Shown: positions 1 to 5,641 of the stretch, one piece after another
How positions within the stretch are numbered: the first letter of the stretch is position 1
Layout: each line of letters starts with the position of its first letter
NCBI GenBank assembly: GCA_026400305.1
Contig: JAPLPI010000129.1
Coordinates: forward strand, 1-6,521
Length of the DNA stretch: 6,521 nt
Direction of reading: 5' to 3'
Source of the DNA: Alphaproteobacteria bacterium
GTDB lineage: Bacteria; Pseudomonadota; Alphaproteobacteria; Micropepsales; Micropepsaceae
Translations under genes and position numbers: made by a program
The notes under the pieces: generated by a model
Told to the model about the DNA's origin: nothing
Databases searched by the model: none
Seen by the model: the letters and a program-made list of their open reading frames with translations, nothing else

Positions 1-676
1 CCTGGGGCGGGCGGTCGGCGGCGATCACCACCCGGCGGCGAAGATCAGCAAAGGCGTTGACAGTGTAGAGGAACTCCGACGCGGTGGCGGCCGAGCGGCA
101 GATATGCTGCAGATCGTCGATGATCAGCACTTCGGCGGTGCGCAGCTCTTCCTTGAAGGCCAGGGTGTCCTTGCGATAGAGCGCGCCCAGGAAGTGGCGC
201 ATGAAGTCTTCGGCGCGCAGGAACAGGGTGCGTTTTCCGCGCTTGCGGAATTCCAGCGCGGCGGCGTTCAGAAGGTGCGTTTTGCCGAAGCCGAAGCCGC
301 CGTGAATGTAGAGCAGCGGAATATCGGCCTGCTGGCCGTCGGCGAAACTGCGCGCGGCGCCATGGCCGAACTGGTTGGCGGCGCCGGGAATGAAACTGTC
401 AAACGTCTGCTGCGGATGCAGCATGCGATTCCACAACCCCTTGTCGCCCTCATTGGTGCGGCTTTCGCTGCGCGGCGAGATGTAGGACGCGTTGGTGGGA
501 TTTTCGCCCGGGCCCTGATGTTGGGCTTCGCGCGGAACGCCGCCGCCGATCACGGGCGCCGGCGTGGCGCTGGTCACGATTGCCAGCGAGGTGGGTCGGA
601 AACCCTCTGCCACAAAAGCTTTTTCGATGCGGCCGATATAATGGTTAGCGACCCAGTTGCGCACAAAAGCGCCCAT
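1..676 (-). CDS. dnaA: Chromosomal replication initiator DnaA, broken 5' end, 3' end outside window
   Basis: DnaA is the AAA+ ATPase that binds and melts the replication origin. From the ATG at 676 the frame stays open for 225 residues to the window edge. Visible parts: the end of domain I (FVRNWVANHYIGRIEKAF, residues 4-21), a linker rich in Pro/Gly/Asn/Ser (about 27-85), a domain III entry (QQTFDSFIPGAANQFGH), Walker A GGFGFGKT (126-133), Walker B LIIDDLQ (184-190) and a sensor I-like ADRPP (220-224). The core resembles Caulobacter DnaA as I remember it. The DNA-binding domain IV lies beyond position 1. Oddity: a TGA at 721-719 closes this frame upstream and only ATG 676 is available, so roughly 60 residues of domain I are missing. 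Another frame starting with ATG at 732 or 717 reads SIPDWRAAWALL, which could be the true N-terminus cut off by a frameshifting deletion. The family call is firm; the start is unresolved. Confidence 0.88.
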   Translation of the reverse strand, partial: MGAFVRNWVANHYIGRIEKAFVAEGFRPTSLAIVTSATPAPVIGGGVPREAQHQGPGENPTNASYISPRSESRTNEGDKGLWNRMLHPQQTFDSFIPGAANQFGHGAARSFADGQQADIPLLYIHGGFGFGKTHLLNAAALEFRKRGKRTLFLRAEDFMRHFLGALYRKDTLAFKEELRTAEVLIIDDLQHICRSAATASEFLYTVNAFADLRRRVVIAADRPPQ

Positions 677-732
677 GCCGCACGCCAGTCCGGTATCGAT
701 TTTCCTACTTGCACCATGTCACCACTACCCAT
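677..732 (-). pseudogene. Possible original dnaA start, out of frame with the rest
   Basis: An ORF opening with ATG at 732 (second ATG at 717) reads MGSGDMVQVGKSIPDWRAAW and then continues into residues unlike DnaA. It sits where the dnaA start is expected, about 70 bp beyond the rhodanese stop. DWRAAWALL looks like the opening helix of DnaA domain I, where a Trp is followed by an amphipathic helix. The DnaA frame is recovered by 664 at the latest. My reading is that the start codon and the first dozen or so codons survive here and that most of domain I is deleted between them and the AFVRNWV segment. This is inference from a short match; no clear Shine-Dalgarno sequence is visible before either ATG. 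Confidence 0.35.
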
Positions 733-745
733 TTTCGTTTTCGCG

Positions 746-770
746 TTCCGGCACGTATTCGTGTCCGGAA
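746..770. repeat. Imperfect inverted repeat just upstream of the dnaA start region
   Basis: TTCCGGCACG, a four-base loop (tatt), then CGTG, one unpaired T and CCGGAA form ten-base arms with a single bulge. It lies in the short gap between the rhodanese stop and the putative dnaA ATG at 732, so it would fall in the promoter or 5' untranslated region of dnaA. It could be an operator, or a hairpin in the leader. No run of T follows in the minus direction (CGCGAAAACG follows), so it is unlikely to be an intrinsic terminator for the rhodanese. Confidence 0.5.
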
Positions 771-800
771 TTTCAGAAAGCACTTATTTTTTTTGGGGGC

Positions 801-1082
801 CTATCCTTGGCGCCAGGGAAGATCTTCGGCTTTCCATCCGTTGGCGTTGCCGCGATGACCGTCAGAATCGGCATCGCCTTCGAACCCGCCCGCGATGTTG
901 AACGCCTGGGCAAAGCCCGCCTCGGTCAGGGCGATGGCTGCGGCGCGGGAGCGCGCGCCCGAGCGGCACAGCAGCATCACCGGCGCGGAGGGATTGGGCA
1001 GCGCCTGGCCGGCCTCGATCACGAAGCCGGGATTGCGCGACCCGGACGGAAAGCTCTGCCATTCGATGCAATGGACCTGGCG
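801..1082 (-). pseudogene. Rhodanese-like domain protein, N-terminus missing
   Basis: Rhodanese domains carry a catalytic Cys in a short active-site loop and move sulfur or act on related substrates. The frame from about 1082 to the TAG at 801 reads QVHCIEWQSFPSG, RNPGFVIEAGQ, then MLLCRSGARSRAAAIAL (active loop CRSGARS) and the tail HRGNANGWKAEDLPWRQG. This matches the C-terminal two thirds of a small alphaproteobacterial rhodanese family that I recall. The N-terminal strand with the usual DVR-x-x-x-E-W motif is absent. Upstream the frame reads unrelated LSLRCKHGPSLLFPLCRFS and meets a TGA at 1169-1167. The only usual in-frame start is GTG at 1022, which would give 73 residues and drop part of the fold. 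The gene therefore looks truncated or fused at about 1083. It sits directly upstream of dnaA on the same strand. The exact sulfur acceptor is unknown. Confidence 0.7.
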
Positions 1083-1523
1083 GCTGAACCGGCATAAGGG
1101 GAAGAGGAGGGAGGGGCCATGCTTGCACCTAAGAGACAGTTTTAGGGTGGCCGGGGTCTTCGCCCATCACAGAGACGTCAAAATTTGAAGGATTTAGGGA
1201 CTACTATGCTTTCGATCGGCGCCGAAAATCTTCCAGTCCATGCTAAATACTTTATTTTTACTTATCGAAATCTTCAGCATGACCGTGTCTGCCCCAACCG
1301 TGGGTTAAGATACGCTCAGCTCGAAGCGACTCACAAGGGAATTAACTGCGAACAAATCGGTTGATTCGAAAAAATAATCACTTTTGTGAATGGCGCTAAA
1401 TGATTGTGACGTATACGGAAAATTACGCTTTGTGATCAAGCATTTTGAATCAGTCACTTAGGCGCTTAATCGTCCGTGCTGCGCCGCGAAATACCACCGC
1501 TGGATAACACTCCGAACACGGAC
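1083..1523. promoter_or_regulatory. AT-rich gene-free region with TTGTGA repeats and GANTC cluster
   Basis: I see no credible gene between the end of rhodanese homology and the rpsT terminator. The central part (about 1230-1470) is clearly poorer in GC than the genes. It holds the hexamer TTGTGA at 1384-1389, 1404-1409 and 1430-1435, and inverted at 1331-1336 (TCACAA). It also holds GANTC, the CcrM methylation target of alphaproteobacteria, at 1328-1332, 1363-1367 and 1447-1451. A near-identical pair GGCGCTAAAT (1392-1401) and GGCGCTTAAT (1461-1470) is present. Two of the hexamers extend to seven of nine matches with TGTGNATAA, the reverse complement of the relaxed DnaA box, but no exact DnaA box is present. 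It lies between rpsT and the rhodanese-dnaA pair, so control of dnaA expression or an origin role is possible. Both are inference. Confidence 0.4.
1392..1470. repeat. Direct repeat GGCGCT(A/T)AAT, two copies
   Basis: GGCGCTAAAT at 1392-1401 and GGCGCTTAAT at 1461-1470 differ at one base and start 69 bp apart. They flank two of the TTGTGA hexamers and one GANTC site. The pair could be protein-binding half-sites, or chance in a short stretch. No target-site duplication or mobile element lies between them. Confidence 0.4.
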
Positions 1524-1557
1524 AAATAAAAAAGGCCCGGAATTGCTTCCGGACCTT
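1524..1557 (-). terminator. Rho-independent terminator of rpsT
   Basis: Read on the minus strand, AAGGTCCGGAA, the loop GCAA and TTCCGGGCCTT form an 11-bp stem with a single G-U pair, followed by TTTTTTATTT. It begins 38 bp after the rpsT stop codon. It separates rpsT transcription from the region upstream of the rhodanese and dnaA, so dnaA should need its own promoter. Confidence 0.92.
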
Positions 1558-1595
1558 AATCTGTAATTGAATCCGAAAGGATTCCAGTATGTTCG

Positions 1596-1862
1596 TTATT
1601 TTGACAGTTTCGAGACCCGCTTGGTCAGGCGCGACACCTTGCGCGAGCCGGTGTTCTTGTGGAGCACTCCTTTGGACACGCCGCGCATGATTTCCGGCTC
1701 GGCGGCCTTCAGGGCGGCTAGGGCGGCCTTGGGGTCGCCCGAGGTGATGGCTTCTTCCACCTTGCGGATAAAGCCGCGCACGCGGGTCTTGCGCGCCGTA
1801 TTGATGGCGGTGCGCTTAGCCGTGGTGCGGACGCGCTTCTTGGCGGAGGCGATATTGGGCAT
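1596..1862 (-). CDS. rpsT: 30S ribosomal protein S20
   Basis: S20 is a primary binding protein of 16S rRNA in the small ribosomal subunit. The 88-residue product has the usual family length. It begins [19 protein letters not shown] and ends [21 protein letters not shown], with the Lys/Arg-rich helices and the K-x-x-A-x-x-x-x-x-K/R-x-x-S-R-L pattern of S20. The ATG at 1862 is chosen over the longer open frame because the family starts MPNI or MAN and because AAGGA lies eight bases before it (CCAAGGACTTTCC). It has its own promoter (1897-1925) and terminator (1524-1557), so it is probably monocistronic. S20 genes next to dnaA are common in alphaproteobacteria. Confidence 0.97.
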   Translation of the reverse strand: MPNIASAKKRVRTTAKRTAINTARKTRVRGFIRKVEEAITSGDPKAALAALKAAEPEIMRGVSKGVLHKNTGSRKVSRLTKRVSKLSK

Positions 1863-1896
1863 GGAAAGTCCTTGGCAAAGGCCGAAAAGAGGGGGG

Positions 1897-1925
1897 CGTA
1901 TAACCCCGGATGGAGCCCGGGTCAA
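1897..1925 (-). promoter_or_regulatory. Sigma-70 type promoter of rpsT
   Basis: On the minus strand a -35 box TTGACC (1925-1920) is followed by a 17-base spacer and a -10 box TATACG (1902-1897). Transcription would start near 1890, leaving a leader of about 28 bases with the AAGGA ribosome site. The spacer includes CCCGGG and CCGGGG, which could pair imperfectly. The -35 matches five of six consensus bases and the -10 four of six; the position fits rpsT well. Confidence 0.65.
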
Positions 1926-1944
1926 CGAAAACCGATTTTTGTGC

Positions 1945-2712
1945 CTACTTATCCTGAAAGCCGGGTTTCCGCTTCTCCGAGAAGGCCGCCATGCCTTCCT
2001 TCTGATCGGCGGTGGCGAACATGGCGTGGAACAGTCGGCGCTCAAAATGTAGGCCCTCGGCCAGGCTGGTTTCCAGGGCGCGATTGACCGCCTCCTTTAC
2101 CATCTGGGCTGCAGGGGAGGATTGGGCGGCGATCTTCTGGGCCGCCTTCAGTGCCTCATCCAGCAGCATGTCGGCCGGCACCACCCGGGCCGCAACCCCG
2201 CAGCTTTCTGCCTCCGCCGCGTCCATGGTTCGGCCCGTGAGGCACAGATCCATGGCCTTGGACTTGCCCACGATACGGGTCAGGCGCTGGCTGCCGCCCA
2301 GGCCCGGCATGATGCCCAAGGTGATTTCCGGCTGGCCGAAGCGGGCGGTGTCGGCGGCGATGATGAAGTCGCAGGCCAGCGCCAGCTCGCAGCCGCCGCC
2401 CAGGGCATGGCCGGCAACGGCAGCGATGATGGGCTTGCGGATCTTGGCGATCCGGTCGAACTGATGGCCGAACAGGTTTTCCCGGTACATGTCGGAATAG
2501 CTTTTGGGCGCCATCTCCTTAATGTCGGCGCCGGCGGCAAAAGCGCGTTCACTGCCGGAGACGATAATGCAGCGGACTTCGGTGCCAGAATCCCACGCTT
2601 CCAGCGCATCCGCCAGCTCATTGAGCAGCGCGGTGTTCAGCGCATTCAGCGCATCGGGGCGGTTCAGAGTGGCGATGCCGACCGAACCTTTGACTTCTGT
2701 GATGATGTTCAT
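1945..2712 (-). CDS. Enoyl-CoA hydratase (crotonase family)
   Basis: This enzyme adds water across the double bond of trans-2-enoyl-CoA in fatty-acid beta-oxidation. The 255-residue product is of standard length and strongly resembles the short-chain mitochondrial type. It has [10 protein letters not shown] (17-26), the oxyanion-hole loop [10 protein letters not shown] (58-67), [12 protein letters not shown] (101-112) with catalytic Glu109, and FGQPEITLG (125-133) with catalytic Glu129. The C-terminal helices read [15 protein letters not shown]. Both catalytic glutamates are present, so hydratase activity is more likely than another crotonase reaction. The ATG at 2712 fits the family N-terminus ([19 protein letters not shown]). 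The longer frame to 2769 would overlap mutM. It starts seven bases after the mutM stop, with GAGGC as ribosome site, so it is co-transcribed with mutM. Confidence 0.95.
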   Translation of the reverse strand: MNIITEVKGSVGIATLNRPDALNALNTALLNELADALEAWDSGTEVRCIIVSGSERAFAAGADIKEMAPKSYSDMYRENLFGHQFDRIAKIRKPIIAAVAGHALGGGCELALACDFIIAADTARFGQPEITLGIMPGLGGSQRLTRIVGKSKAMDLCLTGRTMDAAEAESCGVAARVVPADMLLDEALKAAQKIAAQSSPAAQMVKEAVNRALETSLAEGLHFERRLFHAMFATADQKEGMAAFSEKRKPGFQDK

Positions 2713-2719
2713 GTGTGCC

Positions 2720-3601
2720 TCAGCTTTGGCATTTGGGACAATAGAAGGTCGAGCGGCCAGCCTGGACAATGCGCTTTACTGTCCCCTTACAGGGCTTTTT
2801 ATGGCCTACCGATTCGCTACTTGAGGCCTTTGCTTTGCACGGATTTCCCTCGCGACCATAGACTTGGAACTGATGCTGGAAATTTCCCGGATCGCCGGTG
2901 GCCCCGGCGGCGATGGCGTCTTTCAAGACTTTCTTGATGGCGGCGACCAGCGGCGGCAAGCGATCCTTCTTGATCGAACCGGCCAGTCGCTTGGGCGAGA
3001 TATTGGCTCGGAACAAAGCCTCGCAGACATAGATGTTGCCCAGCCCCGCGATCAGCCGCTGGTCCAGCAGCGCCGACTTGATGGGCGTCTTTTTGCCGTC
3101 TAAGGCTTTTTCCAGATAGGCGGTGTTGAACTTTTCTGACAAAGGCTCGATGCCGATGGCTTTGAACAGCTTGTCCTGTTCGATGGTTTTGGTGTCCACC
3201 AATGTCATAAGCCCGAAGCGGCGATGATCGTTGAAGACGATGCGGGCAGGCGCATCGGTCTCGAACACGACATGGTCATGCTTGCCGGTGCCTGCGGCTT
3301 CCGGCGCCTTGTCATAGACATAGGAGCCGATGCGGCGCTGCTTGCCATGCACATAGACGCTCATGCGCCCGGACATGCCCAGATGGATCACCAGGGTCTC
3401 GCCGCTGTCAAGATCGGCCAGCAGATACTTGGCCCGGCGCCGCAGGGCCGTGACCTTGCGGCCCCGCATGCGGGCGGCGAAGTCGCGTGGGAAGGGAATG
3501 CGAAGGTCGTCCCGGCGCGTTTCCACATCGGTCAGATAAAAGCCTTCCATCACGGGGACGAGGCCCAGGCGCACGGTTTCGACTTCGGGAAGTTCAGGCA
3601 T
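2720..3601 (-). CDS. mutM: Formamidopyrimidine-DNA glycosylase (8-oxoguanine repair)
   Basis: MutM/Fpg excises 8-oxoguanine and formamidopyrimidines and cuts the abasic strand. The 293-residue product starts [10 protein letters not shown], giving the catalytic N-terminal Pro2 and Glu3 after Met removal. It has Lys58 in [14 protein letters not shown] (74-79), [12 protein letters not shown] (186-197) in the helix-two-turn-helix region, and the zinc-finger end [13 protein letters not shown] with Arg283. Two places are unusual. [15 protein letters not shown] (231-245) lacks about nine residues, including the G-T/S-x-L-R/K-D part of the lesion-recognition loop. The zinc finger has Cys255 and Cys271 sixteen residues apart where C-x2-C (or a slightly longer spacing in alphaproteobacteria) is usual; Cys288 and Cys291 are normal. 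The first gene of a pair with enoyl-CoA hydratase; divergent from ubiE across 68 bp. Family call firm; full activity uncertain. Confidence 0.95.
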   Translation of the reverse strand: MPELPEVETVRLGLVPVMEGFYLTDVETRRDDLRIPFPRDFAARMRGRKVTALRRRAKYLLADLDSGETLVIHLGMSGRMSVYVHGKQRRIGSYVYDKAPEAAGTGKHDHVVFETDAPARIVFNDHRRFGLMTLVDTKTIEQDKLFKAIGIEPLSEKFNTAYLEKALDGKKTPIKSALLDQRLIAGLGNIYVCEALFRANISPKRLAGSIKKDRLPPLVAAIKKVLKDAIAAGATGDPGNFQHQFQVYGREGNPCKAKASSSESVGHKKPCKGTVKRIVQAGRSTFYCPKCQS

Positions 3602-3669
3602 GGACCCGTATTAAATGGTCGCGGGGCGATGCGGTAGCCACTAGGCCGTGCCCCGGCTATGTTCCCGGC
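3602..3669. promoter_or_regulatory. Divergent mutM-ubiE intergenic region
   Basis: These 68 bases must hold the start signals of both mutM (leftward) and ubiE (rightward). Facing mutM there is TTTAATAC about ten bases before its ATG, and facing ubiE there is TATGTT seven bases before its ATG. Neither has a convincing -35 box at the right distance, and neither gene has a strong Shine-Dalgarno sequence. Short or absent leaders are possible. I cannot place the promoters precisely. Confidence 0.35.
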
Positions 3670-4422
3670 ATGACTGAGAAAACTGCCAATTTCGGTTTCC
3701 GCGAGGTGCCCGAAGACCAGAAGGAAGGCCTTGTCAAAGAGGTATTCTCCTCCGTGGCGGCGCGCTACGACCTGATGAACGATCTGATGAGCGCCGGCGT
3801 CCACCGCATCTGGAAGGATGCGATGGTGGAATGGCTGAATCCGCAGCCGGGCTGGAAAAGCCTGGATGTGGCGGGCGGCACCGGCGACATCGCCTTCCGC
3901 ATCGTTGATCTGGCGCGCTCCAGAGGCGGTGAAGCGGCTGTCACCGTCTGCGACATTAACCAGAAAATGCTGGGTGAAGGCGTGCGCCGCGCCGAAGAGA
4001 AAGGCGAGGGCGCCATCGAATGGGTGTGCGGCAATGCCGAGAGCCTGCCGTTTCCCGATGCGTATTTTGATTCCTACACCATCGCTTTCGGTATCCGGAA
4101 CGTCACGCACATCGACCAGGCGCTGGTGGAAGCGCGGCGCGTGCTGAAACCGGGCGGCCGCTTTCTTTGTCTGGAGTTTTCCAAAGTCGAGGTGCCGGGG
4201 CTCGACACTTTGTATGATGCCTATTCCTTCAAGCTGATGCCCAAGATCGGCGGCCTGGTGGCCAAGGATGAAGTGTCCTATCGCTATCTGGCCGAAAGCA
4301 TCCGCCGCTTCCCGCCCCAGGCGAAATTCGCGCAGATGATCACCGTTGCCGGGCTGGAGCAGGTGAAGGTGAGAAATCTTTCGGGCGGCATCGCCGCCAT
4401 GCATTCGGCCTGGCGCATCTGA
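3670..4422 (+). CDS. ubiE: Demethylmenaquinone/2-methoxy-6-polyprenyl-1,4-benzoquinol methylase
   Basis: UbiE is the SAM-dependent C-methyltransferase of ubiquinone (and menaquinone) synthesis. The 250-residue product has the family length. It has [22 protein letters not shown] (25-46), SAM motif [10 protein letters not shown] (65-73), acidic residue Asp95 in [17 protein letters not shown] (122-130), [13 protein letters not shown] (137-149), [15 protein letters not shown] (157-171) and the end [12 protein letters not shown]. All are UbiE/COQ5 hallmarks. The ATG at 3670 gives the usual [13 protein letters not shown] start; the longer open frame upstream would run through the mutM start. Its stop overlaps the ubiB ATG by one base (TGATG at 4420-4424), implying translational coupling. 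Nothing in the sequence suggests damage to this gene. Confidence 0.97.
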   Translation: MTEKTANFGFREVPEDQKEGLVKEVFSSVAARYDLMNDLMSAGVHRIWKDAMVEWLNPQPGWKSLDVAGGTGDIAFRIVDLARSRGGEAAVTVCDINQKMLGEGVRRAEEKGEGAIEWVCGNAESLPFPDAYFDSYTIAFGIRNVTHIDQALVEARRVLKPGGRFLCLEFSKVEVPGLDTLYDAYSFKLMPKIGGLVAKDEVSYRYLAESIRRFPPQAKFAQMITVAGLEQVKVRNLSGGIAAMHSAWRI

Positions 4423-5641
4423 TGAGCGCCGTTTTCAGTTCCTTGCGCCTGTTGCATGTCGCCTGGTTTCTGGCCGGGCCGGCGCTGGCCTTCCGCGCGG
4501 GGCGCGCGGACGTGGGCGTCAAGCTGAGCGTGGCGGCCCCGGCATCCGCGAGCAGTTCACACGCGACCTTCAGGCGCTGGCCTATTTCGCGCGCACTGCC
4601 GAGTCCTGGTCCGCCGAGGCGCGGCGTCTGCGCTTCACCGCCATTGTCGCCACCCTGGCGGACTCGGTGGCGCTGGAACTGGACCTGCGCATGGAAGCGG
4701 CGGCGGCAGGCGAACTGTATGAAAGCACGCGGGGCGAAGCGGAATTTCGCGTACCCCACATCGACTGGACCCGCACGTCTGCAAGCGTTCTGACCAGCGA
4801 ATGGATCGACGGCATTCCCCTGCGCGATACCGCGGCCATCGCCGCGGCGGGCCGCGATCCCAGGCAGGTGGCGGTGCTGGTGATGCGCAGCTTCCTGACC
4901 CAGGCGCTGCGGGACGGCTATTTTCACGCCGACATGCATCCGGGCAACCTGTTCATCGATGCCCAAGGCCGGCTGGCGGCAGTGGATTTCGGCATCATGG
5001 GCCGTCTGGATGCGGGTATGCGTCGCTTCATGGCCGGAACGCTTGCCGGTTTCCTGCAGCGTGATTACCGCAAGGTGGCGGAGCTGCATTACGAGTTCGC
5101 CTTCGTGCCGCCGCATCATCCCATCGAGACCTTTGCGCAGGCCATGCGCGCGGTCGGGGAGCCGATCTTCGGCAAGAGCGCCCGCGACGTTTCCATCGCG
5201 CGCCTGCTGGGCCAGTTGTTCGAGACCACGCGGCGCTTCGACATGCAGGCCCAGCCGCAATTGGTCCTGCTGCAAAAGACCATGGTGGTGGTGGAAGGCG
5301 TCTGCCGCGGGCTTAATCCCGATTTCGACATCTGGGACGCGGCGCGCCCGGTGGCTGAACGCTGGGTGAGCGACAATATGGGCCCGGAAGCGGCGCTGAC
5401 CCGCGCAGGCGAAACCTTTGGCGCGCTGGGCAAGCTGGCCCAGGACCTGCCGCAACTGGTCAAGAACGCCGAGGAGCTGTCCCAGATGGTGGCGGAGGGT
5501 GGCGTGCGGCTGCATCCTGATACGGCGCGCGCCATTGCCGCCGAACAGGAACGCCAGAGCCGCCCCTGGCGTGTGGCGGTGGTCCTGCTGACCTGCGTGA
5601 TCGTGGTTGCTCTGATCCTGTCGCTACAGCGGTTTCTTTGA
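4422..5641 (+). pseudogene. ubiB: UbiB/ABC1 atypical kinase, internally deleted and frameshifted
   Basis: UbiB is a membrane-anchored atypical kinase/ATPase needed for ubiquinone synthesis. The N-terminus [18 protein letters not shown] is plausible and is coupled to ubiE. After about 30 residues the frame reads GRADVGVKLSVAAP, which looks like the VAVK-x-x-x-P lysine strand. Family similarity then continues in another frame from PGIREQFTRDLQALAYF (about 4538) to the stop. The 3' part is well preserved: ALELDLRMEAAAAGEL, WIDGIPL, catalytic loop HADMHPGNLF, VDFGIMGRL, RDYRKVAELH, QPQLVLLQKTMVVVEGV, and a C-terminal membrane helix (AVVLLTCVIVVALILSL). Missing are about 120 residues that should hold the KxGQ motif and the Ala-rich loop. 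The longest intact frame is 4667-5641 (324 residues). As it stands no full UbiB can be made; a contig error is the main alternative. It overlaps the MATE gene end by 18 bp. Confidence 0.85.

Noticed and set aside
784..800. T-run (T8 at 787-794) as a terminator
   Set aside because: The run is T on the plus strand, where no gene ends nearby and no GC-rich hairpin precedes it; on the minus strand it is an A-run.
104..901. Long open frame (265 codons) on the plus strand
   Set aside because: It lies antisense to dnaA and the rhodanese, whose family motifs are clear on the minus strand; its product has no recognisable motif. Such mirror frames are usual in GC-rich DNA.
862..1128. Alternative minus frame as the missing rhodanese N-terminus
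   Set aside because: It reads Pro- and Arg-rich sequence with no DVR or EW motif, so a simple frameshift does not restore the domain.
1230..1475. A definite replication origin
   Set aside because: No exact DnaA box (TTATNCACA) and no paired TTAA-N7-TTAA CtrA site was found; only degenerate matches exist, so it is listed as a possibility only.
2713..2769. Upstream start for the enoyl-CoA hydratase
   Set aside because: It would add 19 residues unlike the family and overlap the mutM zinc-finger codons; ATG 2712 has a ribosome site and the right N-terminus.
4340..5515. 391-codon minus-strand frame opposite ubiB
   Set aside because: The product is a His/Arg/Gln-rich antisense reading of ubiB, whose plus-strand motifs (HADMHPGNLF, VDFGIMGRL) are unmistakable.
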